Assembly: GCF_963678635.1 (NCBI RefSeq)
Contig: NC_087063.1
Location: 63,657,290-63,721,289 of the forward strand
DNA length: 64,000 nucleotides
Direction: 5' to 3'
Origin: Symsagittifera roscoffensis
Taxonomy: Eukaryota > Xenacoelomorpha > Acoela > Convolutidae
Notes under the pieces: generated by a model
The model's input: the letters and a program-made list of their open reading frames with translations, nothing else
The model's database searches: none
Told to the model about the DNA's origin: nothing
Shown: one piece after another, positions 52,110 to 63,079 of the stretch
How positions within the stretch are numbered: position 1 is the first letter of the stretch
How the letters are laid out: the number at the start of each line of letters is the position of its first letter
Made by a program: the position numbers and the translations under genes

Positions 52110-53495
52110 AACCTATGAATGAAATGTTCGAAAAGTTATCGCCGAACAATAAACGATGTCAAGTAGATATCAGTTTTGTCCACGATTTTGATTTCGACAT
52201 GGTTTCTTGATCTCTTGCCTACTTTGTCGGAGAAATGACGTTATTTATTTATATGAGTTTTTTAACAATCTAAAAAGATATTGAACATATGAAGGTTAAG
52301 ATGTTCATTTCTCTCAACCACCAGTTTCGGTTTTAATATAACTATGTTATAGTAATGTTTTTTTAAAAATTTTTGAAGCAACGCCGAAGTAGAAAAAAAA
52401 GCGAATCAAAATTAGAAAGACGGGTCAGAATAAATAAAACCCATGTGAAATCCTCTGAACTTTTTTTTGCTTTTTTACAGAGTTTTTAGTTACGGCGAAA
52501 CAAATTTTCTTGGCAGAAACACTCGGATCAAAAATTCAAGAGCACGCTTTTTTATTCTTGTGTAACATTTTGTTCATTTTTTTAATGCCAATCATAAAGC
52601 GTTTCAACAAGGAGTTCATTATGATGGGAAAAAGTACAAGATTTGAGTATTCGCGAATTTCTAATGTCTCATTGCAAAGAAATATAATATTGCAATCATA
52701 AAAATATCGTCCAAATACAAAATCAGCGGTTTATTAAATTGTACTTTTACGAGCTGTAAGAACCGAGAATCGATCTGTTCATGAAAACGTTTGGCGGTTT
52801 ATCAGTGCGAAGCGCTGACGCGCACGTAGCGTGGCCTGGAGCAGGGCACTGGGAGGGATGTTTTAGCGTAACAAAATTGTAATTGATTTTTGCCATAAAG
52901 CGTGTCGAGAAAACGCGTTTTCTAAAGTTCAGATTATGGTTAAAATTCTCCTTCACTTGGTCATTTTATCATAATCATAAAAATAGCCACAATGTTTAGG
53001 TTTCACTTCATTAGCTTCCACAATTAGTTTTAAAATTGACTGTTAGTTTTTTACTAGTCGAATTCGGATATAGAGTTCTCAAAAAGAACAAAAATGAACA
53101 TTAGAATGACAAATTAATGGCTAGTAACAAGATTTTTATAGCTCGCCACGAAACAAAATATTTAAAAAATTCTCTGCTATGACTCTGTCGCAATTAGCAA
53201 GTTGCAACAAATGTTATGATGTGCGAACAGCAGCGGAAAATTGGGGGGCTTTCCCTTCATTGACTCGACCCTCTGTCGACGCAAAGGATCCCCCTTCGTA
53301 CTATTTTGAGATATCTAATTTTGGCTGGCTGACACTAAAAGTGTTAAGGGCACTACTAAAAGTATTTTTGATGGATGGTTGAGTGCACGCCAAAAATAGG
53401 CAATTTTTTGGTATTAATTTTCCAAAAAGTGCCTAAAGACCTGTTTATGCAAAAAATGGCCTGCGGTGCAAAAAATTGTGAGGCAACAGAGAAGT
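52110..53495. other. Intergenic, nothing recognised
   Basis: AT-rich apart from a small GC-rich patch at 52800-52855 ('GCGAAGCGCTGACGCGCACG'). No supported gene. Confidence 0.5.
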
Positions 53496-53508
53496 AGGGG
53501 CGGATCTT

Positions 53509-54519
53509 AGATTTTCATGAGGGGGGGGGATGGATCTAGGATTTTCATGAAGGAGGGGCAGATTGAGAAAAATTTGACAAAAACATTGAATTATACACAA
53601 TAAGAAACTAAACGGTATAAGACAAATAAGAGTCTCCAATTTTTTCATCGACTTTGATTTCCACATCTTTGTCGATTTAAATTAGCGTCAATTTTGAGAA
53701 CCGATCCGCTTTTATGTTGAAGGATTCGTCTTCTGTAGTGGCTGAAGGAGCCAAAAGCTCGAGACTTTAAGGTCCAGGTATGGGTGTCTCAGGAGTTGAT
53801 GACCTAAGGTTGGCAAGCTCAGGAGTGGATGCACTGGATGAGGGTGGCGACTTTTTTTAGTCGACTGTTGAAGAAAGCCCTGACCGTCTTGAAGCCAGAA
53901 ACTTTGGGGTCCTTGAATGCAGCTCGCTGTAACACCTGGAAGGTTGAAGTTGAAATCCAGGGTCTAGTCCAGAGTTCAGCGTGAAGTACAGTGAGAAGAT
54001 TTTTAAATAAGCACGGTTGTTCTGAACCGGGTTTATATACTGTGACTGACGTGGATTGACTGGTAGTTGTTGGCAGGTACCTGCCTCGAGTCATAAAATG
54101 ATTCCAATTTGAGGCCTCAAAAAAACACGCATTTTCGCACCTTAAATTTGCACAACTCAAACTTTCTCTCAAGGAACAAAGACACTAGCACCAAAGGCGC
54201 CCTTTGAAAAAATTGTAAAATTTCTGAAGGTGGACTCTGTGATTTTTGTTATGTTCAAAATCCTGAGGAGAGGGCCGCCGCTCCCTCCGCTCCCTCTGCC
54301 CCCCCCCCCCCCAATCTGCCCCTGTTTTCTAGCCAAATGGGAGAGCTCGGAAAATCAATATGGTCGACCTTAAAGAATTCAAAAAATTGACCAAAATTAC
54401 AAATTGTTTTTGAAAAATCCGTCCCACTCGCCCTCGAGAAAACCCTGGATCCGCCCCTGTGTTGTTCAAAATAACAAGACGAGCGGCGGCCCTCTCCTCA
54501 GGATTTTGAACATAACAAG
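53509..54519. mobile_element. Composite hAT-like repeat region with a perfect 36-bp inverted repeat
   Basis: Left: 'GGGGCGGATCTTAGATTTTC' and a second 'GGATCTAGGATTTTCATGA'. Right: 'CAATCTGCCCCTG' and 'CCCTGGATCCGCCCCTG', which are reversed MITE ends. Between them (53690-54180) is less AT-rich sequence with a 117-codon minus frame of no known family. 54248-54283 and 54481-54516 are perfect inverted repeats (36 nt, starting GTTATGTTCAAAATCCTGAG). Confidence 0.7.
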
Positions 54520-54699
54520 TTCTGCGTGTGTTTTCATATTTTATAAGAATCGTTTTGTTAAATTCATCAAGACCAACAATTTAAACCTTGCACCTTTTAT
54601 CACGAAAAAATTACTGCAATATTATTGTTTCGACTTTCGAAGAAAATGCGAAAAATTTGTTCCGTCTTTTGAAGAAAGTACGGAATATCTATGCTTAGT

Positions 54700-55135
54700 A
54701 GGGTTTTTTTATTCAGTCAATTTTCGACCTGGTAACTCAGCGTTTTTGATGGATTCTTAATACCATCTGAAAAATATTGTTGTCCTTATTTGAAATTTGC
54801 AAACATATTTCGCTTGTGATGATTTTTGGTAAAATTACGGGCGTTTCAAAATTGCTAAATTGGCCAGGTTGGGATAATTATAGTGCGATATATAACACGC
54901 GTAAGAAGTAAATAATGCGCTCCAAATTGATTTGACGCCATCAATTATCACACTACGAGACCCTAAACATGCCTATAGTATTTTATCTTGCGTGCAAGGA
55001 GATAAAATGAACCAGAAGTGAAAAAAAAATTCAATTTCTCAAATATTTTGTCAATGATTCAACCAAAAAATTTCAATTGGCCTTAAGTGCAGACGGAACA
55101 TTCAGATTTTTTCCTGATATATGAGCAGTCATATT
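54700..55135 (+). repeat. Dispersed repeat family B, diverged plus copy
   Basis: 'ACCATCTGAAAAATATTGTT', 'CTTGTGATGATTTTTGG', 'CCTTAAGTGCAGACGGAACA' and 'CCTGATATATGAGCAGTCAT' keep the family B order, with an altered middle. Confidence 0.75.
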
Positions 55136-55242
55136 TGAAACTCAGCGTTGACTGAAATTTGGTGATCTGACTTCAATTTGCATAAAACCATTTCCCTCCG
55201 ATGTTCTGAACTCGCTTTTTGTGCGAGCTCTATTCTGTTTAC

Positions 55243-55449
55243 CTTGTGTATCTGTTTGAAAACTGTTTGTCTGAGAGCGTGTTGTGCACTTGCGGTCACA
55301 TCCTCCTTACTCTGTAGCATCAGACCCTCAGTCAAGCCCACTATCTCTTGGGGTTCACAAGGGTCCAACACACCCACTCCGATCGGGTGAGCACACAGGA
55401 TGCCCCCTGCTAGCGACTCCAACACTCTCCTAAAATACCCACAGTCAGT
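55243..55449 (-). CDS. Orphan internal exon, 69 codons, phase 0-0
   Basis: Minus strand: acceptor TTGGCCAG at 55450, then 69 open codons to donor CACAAG|GTAAAC at 55243. The peptide TDCGYFRRVLESLAGGILCA ... EPQEIVGLTEGLMLQSKED ... ASAQHALRQTVFKQIHK looks like two amphipathic helices with a loop, as in alpha-solenoid proteins. The 'ALRQ-VF' end loosely recalls the DCB region of Sec7/Mon2-type large GEFs, a weak analogy. GC content is visibly higher than the flanks. No flanking exons of the same gene were found. Its neighbours are a family B repeat and AT-rich spacer. Confidence 0.5.
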
Positions 55450-55885
55450 CTGGCCAACGAGAAAAAAACTCACAACTTTAAGATACGCGATTCAAAATTT
55501 GATTAATTGAACCAACTTAACCAATAACTAAGCCATTGCTCCGGGAAATCCACATAAAACTCCTCCGCTCTTTTGGTTGTCAGATTAGCATTTTGTCTTA
55601 AACCAGAAGCTTACCTTCACTGAAACTTGTTGAATTTTTTTGTAAACTTTAATTTCAGTTGTAAATGTTTGCCTGCTGCTATTTAATACAACTCTTATGG
55701 GCAGCGGAACCCAAAAGATTGCAACTTCCTGATAAAAATCTGTGAGATCTGTAAAAAGAAGACGGGTGATGAAAAAATATTTTTATCCTAAGAAGTTATT
55801 GCTAAATTGTGAAAGAATGTGGGCAACCTTGCGACACGGTGGCGCGATTGCAACTATCACTATTTTGCTGTTATTATTCCTCTTA
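55450..55885. other. Spacer, nothing recognised
   Basis: Presumably intronic or 5' flank of the orphan exon's gene. No further exon was recognised. Confidence 0.4.
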
Positions 55886-55890
55886 ATTTA

Positions 55891-55995
55891 GGCGTAGGGT
55901 AACTTAGCGTAGGGTAGATTGGCATAGGGTAAATTGGCATATAGGGTAGAATGGCATAGGGTAAAATGGAATAGGGTGAATTGGAACAGAATAGG
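55891..55995 (+). repeat. Short minisatellite, ~15-bp unit
   Basis: 'GGCATAGGGTAAATT'-like unit repeated about seven times with variation (GGCGTAGGGTAACTTA..., GGCATAGGGTAAAATGG, GGAATAGGGTGAATTGG). Confidence 0.85.
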
Positions 55996-56184
55996 TTATG
56001 CTGCTAACGTAATTTCCATGTGTTAGTGACGACAAAGAGAGCAGTAAAAGCTTACGAGGATTCAGTACCGGAATTAATGGTAGTCGACCCTCTGCGGACC
56101 CATAAAAAATCGAAAATTCTGATATTCTGAGCTCTACCAATCCACTATAACGACCCTTTTGTGACCAAATTGTTTAGCAGGAAT

Positions 56185-56363
56185 TACGCAGGCCAAAAAT
56201 CATGACGCTTTTTGGCTAGATTTTCAAAAATTCGCCTGCGGCGCAAATAATTGAAATTTTTGATTTTCAGGAAATCAATTTGATCTAAAAAATGTTAAAC
56301 TAATTTTTTGATTTTTTGTATAAAAAACCACCCCCCGGCGAGAAATTCCTAGATCGGCCTCTG
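56185..56363 (-). mobile_element. hAT-type MITE relic, minus orientation
   Basis: 'TTCGCCTGCGGCGCAAATAA' and the end 'CCTAGATCGGCCTCTG' match the family interior and its CAGAGGC-type terminus. Confidence 0.65.
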
Positions 56364-57560
56364 CGAATAACGGATATGTATTGATCAAGGAGCCGACTTT
56401 TGTTGTAAGACACGTAAAAAATTGATTCAAAATTTTCCTAGTTTTTGTGTAATAGAGAGAAGAAGAATCGAAGACTTAAAATTGTATCCTTTTATTCCAA
56501 TCTAAAATAATAGCCGGGACTGTGGTTTAACTCGTTTTGGGAAGACGTAAATAAGCTGCCATTAATTTAAAAATTGCCAATCGAGAAATTACAGAAACTA
56601 ATAGGCAAAATTTGCCCGCTGAAGATAGTTAAAAATGAAAGTTCAATAACCGAGATTTTAAAATTTCACTAAACTTTTCTTTTATAACATTTGTAAAAAA
56701 AATTTAAAAAAAAAGAATTTAGTTCTCATATAAAATCTTATGTTATCAAATTCAAGGCCAAACCGCATTCAACTAAGTATGTCAAATTATGAATCCATTG
56801 AAAAAAGATCCCGAGTTTGGGGTTGCAATTTATTTTAGAGCTTTTTTGCTGCTTTGCTTTGAAAAATATAAGATATATACCAGCCAAAAAACTCTTAATA
56901 GATAGGTTTTATCTTTGCCAGTATTCATTGATGGTAGATAGATAGGATAGTTGAAACAATGATAATACAGAAAATTTGACATGTGTGATATCAAAATCCA
57001 AAAACCAAGAAGATTTTATTTTTTGAAACGTCAGTTTTCTAAAAACACAAAACTGTTAAAAGTGGCGCTACAGCATAACTGATTCATATATGCAGAAAAA
57101 TGAATTGCAACTCTGAATGCTTAATTCTGAATTGTAACTCAAGTTCAAAGTGGATCAGATATGAAACAGATTGCTTAGATTTAAAAAATAAAGTGTTAGA
57201 TTTTTTCTAATTTTCCTAAACTGATAAAACTCAAGTTGAAAAAAAATAAAACGTGTTCTTTAGCAAAATTTCAAATCAGTTTATCTGGAAATGAGTTTGT
57301 AAAAAGGTTTTTTCACTTTTTCTCAATCTGATAAAAATGAAGTTGAAAAAATTAAAACTGATTTTCTAGCAAACAACCTGCGTTTCTTTGGCAAAACTTA
57401 AGATAAGTTTTTCAGGAAAGGTTTTGAAAACTCATACATAATTAAAAGAGATTAAACTTGAAAAAGAATAAAATTACTTCTGGTAATGTATTAAGCAGAG
57501 CAAGTTGCTTGCCTCAATCCTATTTGAAATGATCAATTAGTTACTTAGGCTTAAGCAAAA
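56364..57560. other. Intergenic, nothing recognised
   Basis: Very A-rich. Loosely repeated phrases ('CTGATAAAACTCAAGTTGAA', 'CTGATAAAAATGAAGTTGAA', 57220-57470) suggest a degraded ~110-bp tandem. Confidence 0.45.
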
Positions 57561-57564
57561 CAGC

Positions 57565-57960
57565 TTGTATATCAGGGCAGGATCCTGATTGTTCTGGCTG
57601 CCCTTTAAATGGTCTTGAATGGTTTTTGGTAAAAGAAAATTTTGGAAAACTGAAAACTTTGAACAATACCGGAGATCAATTATGAAAAAATTAATCGCAC
57701 AAAAATGAGTTGACGGACTAGCTAACCTCTTATTTTGTGCGGGATGATTCGGTACGCATAAGTAATTCGCGTTACGCTTTCAGCATTTTGAAAAAAAAAT
57801 TCAAAACGCGCGTAAATTAGTTTATAGCATGGCCAAATTGGCCATTTTCAAACTCCCAAAACTTTGCAAAAAACGATTGGTGGTAAATCATCTTTTTAAA
57901 TTTTGATTCAGGAATTCCATACCTTCAGCGGGGTATGATTTTAATTTTAAAACTATTATT
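57565..57960 (-). repeat. Dispersed repeat family B, heavily degraded minus copy
   Basis: 'ATCAGGGCAGGATCCTGATT', 'CTGGCTGCCCTTTAAATGG' and 'TAGCATGGCCAAATTGGCC' correspond, reversed, to the 3' and middle parts of family B. Confidence 0.5.
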
Positions 57961-58084
57961 TCGAACGTCAAAAATTGACTGAATAAAAAACCACACCAAG
58001 CATAAACTTTTCGTTTTTTGAAAGTCGGGACAAAAAGATGGATTAGATGGGCGTTACTGACTCCAAATTACCTGCACTGAAGTT

Positions 58085-58700
58085 TTATGGATTATAATGG
58101 ACTTAATTGCATTTTATAGTCTGTCTCTCTAAATTTTGAAGAAAAAAAATCGATTATAATTCATTAGACATATATTATAATGGTAATATTTTTCGAAGCA
58201 ATAAAAACCATATTGAATCAATTATATTTGGTTATTTTCAGCTATTTTCAAAAAAGTTTTTGAACAAAAAATAAACTATTATAACTGATTATAATCTATT
58301 CTGATCAATTTTTTTTTTAAAAAAATTGTGTGCTATTTTCATTTGTTGATAATAAGTTTAAATTTAAGCTAGTTATTTTGTGATTGCGCTAAATTTGTTT
58401 TTTTTTAGCGGGGGACATTTGTGTATTTGTTGCGGGGGACATGGGGGCAGCAGTGAAACGTGATTATGGAGATGAACGTGTTCGTTCGAGCTCGAAACTT
58501 GCAGAAGCTGCAAAAAAGTAGAATTAAAGATTACAAAAAATAATCGATTTTAATGAGTTATAATGAATTATCTTTTTTGAAAACAGATGATTATACGGGT
58601 TAAAAATAGATTACGTTGTCTAAATTTGCCATGATAATTGACTATATAGACAACATTTTAGTCAAAAAAATTTCATTATAATCGATTTATATTCATGAGA
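58085..58700. repeat. ATTATAATC-type repeat island, relative of the 39-41 kb element
   Basis: 'GGATTATAATGGACTTAATT', 'AAAATCGATTATAATTCATT', 'TATAACTGATTATAATC' and 'ATTATAATCGATTTATATTC' are scattered over 0.6 kb. The ACCGAGCGCCC end was not found here. Confidence 0.65.
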
Positions 58701-60320
58701 CTTTGGTGTGGGTAGCCAAAATAGCTCTTTTCAAACCCCCAAAATTGAACAAAACAGGTCGCTGGTAATATAATTATCATTATTTTTTAGATGCTATAAA
58801 TAGGAAACGTCAAACTGGTTAGTTTGACAGTCCACATTTGTCTGAAAAGGAAAAACCACCAGTTCTAAAATAGTTTGTCACCTGCTTTGAAAATTGGAAC
58901 AAAAAAGTACGGACGCAATAACATTAACTAATAACAAACAGGAATACTCGGTCACTGTGTAAGTGCCAAAAAAAGCAAACACAGTTGTGATTGCAAAAAA
59001 TATAGATAACATTTGGAAAAAATGTATCAATTTTTTTCAATTTTTTTCCGAAAATTGTTTGGTGGTTTGCTAAACATACATTTGATAAAACTGCAGTTTC
59101 TTTTAAACAAGTTTTTCAAGCTTTATAGTCGGCTATTTTTCTAAATATTTCATCATTGTAATGAATAGAAACTACCCAATCTATGCTAATTTTGAATTTC
59201 AAATAGCAAAAAAGTTGAATAGCTGAGATGTTTTCATATATTTTATTTTCTAAAAAAAACCACACTTGACCCGTTTTGATTTAATCAAATTCTGCGAAAA
59301 AAAACTCGCCCGTACGCCATGGCTCCTTCATATTTCACGAGGGCGATGGAAAGCTGAAAAACAATCATAACATTATCCCAATTACTACTTCTACTACTTA
59401 TTACCAACATAAACTCAAGGGTAGTTTGCCTGAAAAATCGATTGAGTGGTATATTTTATGTATTATGTGATTTTCTTCAGAATTTCGTATGTATAGCTAG
59501 TTTCGTACTATTGGAGCCAGTCAGTAACAGAAACTTTACTCCTGAAAATTTCGGCTAAATGGGTAAACCAAATACTGATTTGGGACGCTTGAAAACATGC
59601 TACATGACGCTCTAGCCCAGGTTTAATGGGGTTCTCTTAAGTGATAGTTTTATATTTATAGTAATTATTAATAATCTCATCATTAGTGTCTTGCGTAGGA
59701 AACCCTTCAAAGATTTCTAGCTCACGCCATTAGTGCTGAGAAGATTATGCCAATAATGCCCAAAGCCTTACGCCATTAACGCTAAAATTAATGATTAGTC
59801 TTTGTAGTTACGAATTTTATTTTGATTTTGTACAACTTGGTAAGCTCATCCCTTTTGTTTTTGGGATAGTTCTGCCTAAACCATGAAGTAAGCTACCTCA
59901 GCAGAAATTCAACACCTCCGGTAATGGTCTTTTTAAAAAGTGGGCTTTTTGGGCCATTTGTTAAGCCATGGATCCAACGGTTGTCGTACTGCCCTTCCAC
60001 TCTATATTTTACTACTGCAGTTTGGCATCTGAAAATTTTGAAAATTGGTTGACCGAAGAGTGATGCCATTGAAAACGTATCAAATAATGTCTCCCCCTCC
60101 CCCGGGCGCCTTCTCTGAAGAATAGTGTTTCTCAGTTATCAAAAGCTTTTATCAAAGAACGCCATCAATAGAAGTATCTAGCTCTAAACAAAAATGTCGA
60201 AGTAAAGATTTATTTTTATGCAAAAGTTGTTATAATATAATCCCTTTAGAAAAAGTAAAACCTACAGTAATTATAGCAAATAGTGTTAATTAAGTCTGCA
60301 TATAAATGTAAGAAGGAGGA
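58701..60320. other. Intergenic, 3' flank of the receptor gene
   Basis: No gene or element ends recognised. Confidence 0.45.
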
Positions 60321-61466
60321 CTAGTGGTCGCATCCTGGATTGGCCAGTTTGTTCTGCAGCTGCCATTCGGCGCCGAGTGGCATGAGAAGCATGAACACAA
60401 TTGAGACGATCGAAGAGACGATGAAGAAGACAAGTGCGAACAGTCTGTCAATCACCATGGCCAATTCCTTCCACTCTGTCTCATTCTCCACTTCCTGTGT
60501 TCAACAATCAGAAATTTCATACTCAAAATCAAATTAACAATATGAGTAATCTGTATTTTTTCTACTAAGTTAAATTCTTTTCGGACTCTAAAACGACGCC
60601 TCAATTTACTCATTTAGTCAACTTAAATCAAGCTTTTCCGAGCGCTCATACTATAAAAAAGACATTATTTTGACCAAATTTTCTGCTCCGCAAGCAAAAA
60701 AAAACGGGACAAAAATGACGTTTTTAGCCACTTTTTCGAAAACTTTGACCAACAAAAATCGGGTTTTTTCGGCGTGCGCTTCCCCCTTAAATTGAGTAGA
60801 GATATTGGCGCGAAAGGCACATTTAGAAAAAATTTAGGGACCGTCAGCAGAAAATAGAGATCCTAAATAAGTGCAAAGGTGGGCCCTTTGAGTCGGCAGG
60901 GGGGTCGAATCCCTGAGAAAGAAAATGTCCGCAGCCTTACCCCTAAATCCGCTCGTGCTCGCCATTAAAGCTCAATTGATTTCAGGTACAAAACTGAAGA
61001 TAACAAATATGTGGTACTCTAACGGTTAATCTGTTTTGTTATTAATCATCTAGCTTTTTTTTGTTTGATTTGGCCTTAAAAATTTTGACAGAAAAAAAAT
61101 GTAAATAATGTGACCTAGATACACAGCAATCAAATGTACGAGCAATTCATTTTCACGAGCTTGCCTGTTCATGCTGCCGAATGAAGTTTCGAATCTGCAA
61201 GAGAGATTTCTTCATAACCTCAACTTCCTCGGCTATTTGCTCACAATTCGAGAAATCCTCTGCGTTGTTGTTCTTCCGATGTGTTCCCGCAACGTTTCCT
61301 CCCGAAGTGTCCCGACGGTCGCACGCGTGGTTCGCTATCATTGGGAACTTCATGTTTTCCACTTTACCATCGCTGTCTGTGTATTGGACGTCGTTTAAGT
61401 TGTTTGAAACTGCTCGGCTTCCGTTTTTCATGGCGCTTCCATTCGCCATCAGAAACGTTTGATGAC
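60321..61466 (-). CDS. Nicotinic-type Cys-loop receptor subunit, last two exons (partial gene)
   Basis: Terminal exon 60494-60321 (57 residues plus stop): EVENETEWKELAMVIDRLFA, then the fourth membrane helix LVFFIVSSIVSIVFMLLMPL, then a short tail ending NPGCDH. The KELAMVIDRLF lead-in to M4 is characteristic of nicotinic acetylcholine receptor subunits. Upstream exon 61466-61165 (302 nt, 100 whole codons) encodes part of the M3-M4 cytoplasmic loop, ending in the amphipathic MA helix (EDFSNCEQIAEEVEVMKKSL, QIRNFIRQHEQ). Joining is phase 0, but the donor reads AACAG|GCAAGC, so the 670-base intron would be of the GC-AG class; the acceptor is AACACAG. Exons for the ligand domain and M1-M3 are not in the window and must lie beyond 64000 on the minus strand. 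Vicinal-Cys (alpha type) status is unknown. Confidence 0.88.
60660..60958 (+). mobile_element. hAT-type MITE, 5'-truncated, inside the receptor intron
   Basis: 'TTTTGACCAAATTTTCTGCT', 'CGGGTTTTTTCGGCGTGCGC', 'AGTCGGCAGGGGGGTCGAAT' and the terminal 'CCCCTAAATCCGCTCGTG' parallel the 14919-15326 element from its middle to its right end. Confidence 0.82.
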
Positions 61467-61744
61467 CTTGGAAGATCAACAATAACAATCAAAGACATAA
61501 GCTAAGATGAATAACCAGTTGATTTTCAAGAAACAAAAAATTCTTGCAACTTTTCTAACTTTTGAATAATTTGGCATCTCTACTTTCTGTATACTGACTT
61601 TTTTGATTGGTTTATCATTGCATGCCCAAGTATATATCCTCATTATCGAGAAAAAACCTGTTTTGAAAACCTGTGGGCGCTTAAGATAAAATTGGAGTGA
61701 AAGTCACTCATCACTTGGCGAGTGGATTTATTATTTTTCATTTT

Positions 61745-62491
61745 AAAGAAGCTAAAAATTGCTGCAAGCTTTAAACGTTGATTCAAGCGGTTTCCAACCA
61801 ATCCTGAATTCTCAATTAGCGCTACTTTTACTCAGAAAACAAATTATAAAAAAAAAACTTGATCTGGGGTTTCTGATCTGCTTGCACGGCAACCGGCTAG
61901 CTTTTTCTTAAATTTGTTTTTGCACGACCAGTGAAAGTGGGAGAGAATGTAGAATGCCCGTGTTTTCCCAGTAGAACTCAGTTAGCCCGAAAAGATACTT
62001 CAAATGGAGTCTGGTGATATATCACATCAATTATTGTATCCGTTTAAATGAGATGCTAGGAAAATTTCCCATAGCTGTTCCAGCTTCGAGAAAAATTTGC
62101 TGTTTTTTGCAAATTTTTCCAACCATTTTTTCTTGAAACTGGGACAGCTATGGAAAATTTTTCTTGCATCTTGTTTAAACGGATATAATAAACGATGTGA
62201 TATATCACCTGACTCCACTTGAAGTTTATTTTCGGGCTAACTGAGTTCTACTGGGAAAACACCGGCAGTCTACTTTCTGTGGTCGTGCAAAACCAAATTA
62301 AAGAAAAAACTAGCCGGTTGCCGTGCAAGCAGAGCAAAAAAGATCTCACTGCCGTTTTGTTTGCAAAAAAAAAAATAGAAAAAACCTAAAAAAAAACATT
62401 TTCTGATCATAAGTCGATTTTTTTATTAGGATTGGTTGAAAACCGCTTGAATCAACGTTCAAAGCGTACAACACTTTTTAGCCTCTTTTCT
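61745..62491. repeat. Large imperfect palindrome (~750 bp) upstream of the receptor exons
   Basis: 'AACGTTGATTCAAGCGGTTT' plus 'CCAACCAATCCT' (61773 on) is mirrored at 62426-62458. 'GTTAGCCCGAAAAGATACTT', 'GGTGATATATCACATC' and 'CCATAGCTGTTCCAG' also have reverse-complement partners. The centre is near 62115. It lies probably in the next intron of the receptor gene. No clear target duplication. Confidence 0.88.
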
Positions 62492-63079
62492 AAGAAGGGT
62501 TTTGAAGAAAATTTTAGGGAAAGTTAAGTCAGTCAAAATGGTGACCAATCAGAATGCAACAAAATTATACCTCTGATTAGAAAGCTTTAGGGTTAACATT
62601 CTGTTTGCATTGAGAAGAATGAAGATTCTTCATTAGACACCATAAGGGGGAGGGGGGTAATTGTTAAGTATATCAAAAGTTTCAAATATGAATCTCATCA
62701 CTACTGCCAAACTTGCTTGTGATATACTTACTAATCAACCAATCTAACGTGTGTTTGCGGTTAGTGATTTTTATTTTAAAAAGCTTTAATTAGTTTGCGT
62801 AATGATTGTTGAGAATTGTTTCACAAAAGCCTGCGAAAATGACTTTCGCTTATCTAAACTGAAATAAAACATTCCAGTGCGAACAACTGGAGAAATTGAT
62901 CAAATGAAGAGCGTGGAAAAGATATTACAAAAATATTTTGTAATTTTACCAGGTGGCTGGGAACCTGGAAAACAACCAACAAAAAAAACTCGAATACAAA
63001 CTTCCTCTCTACTTCTTGATTGCGAACAAAATGCTCCATTTTTTTCCGATGCCATTGCCGGATACATTTTCGGAGACGA
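62492..63079. other. Presumed intron of the receptor gene, nothing recognised
   Basis: No exon of the receptor and no element ends found. Confidence 0.4.
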
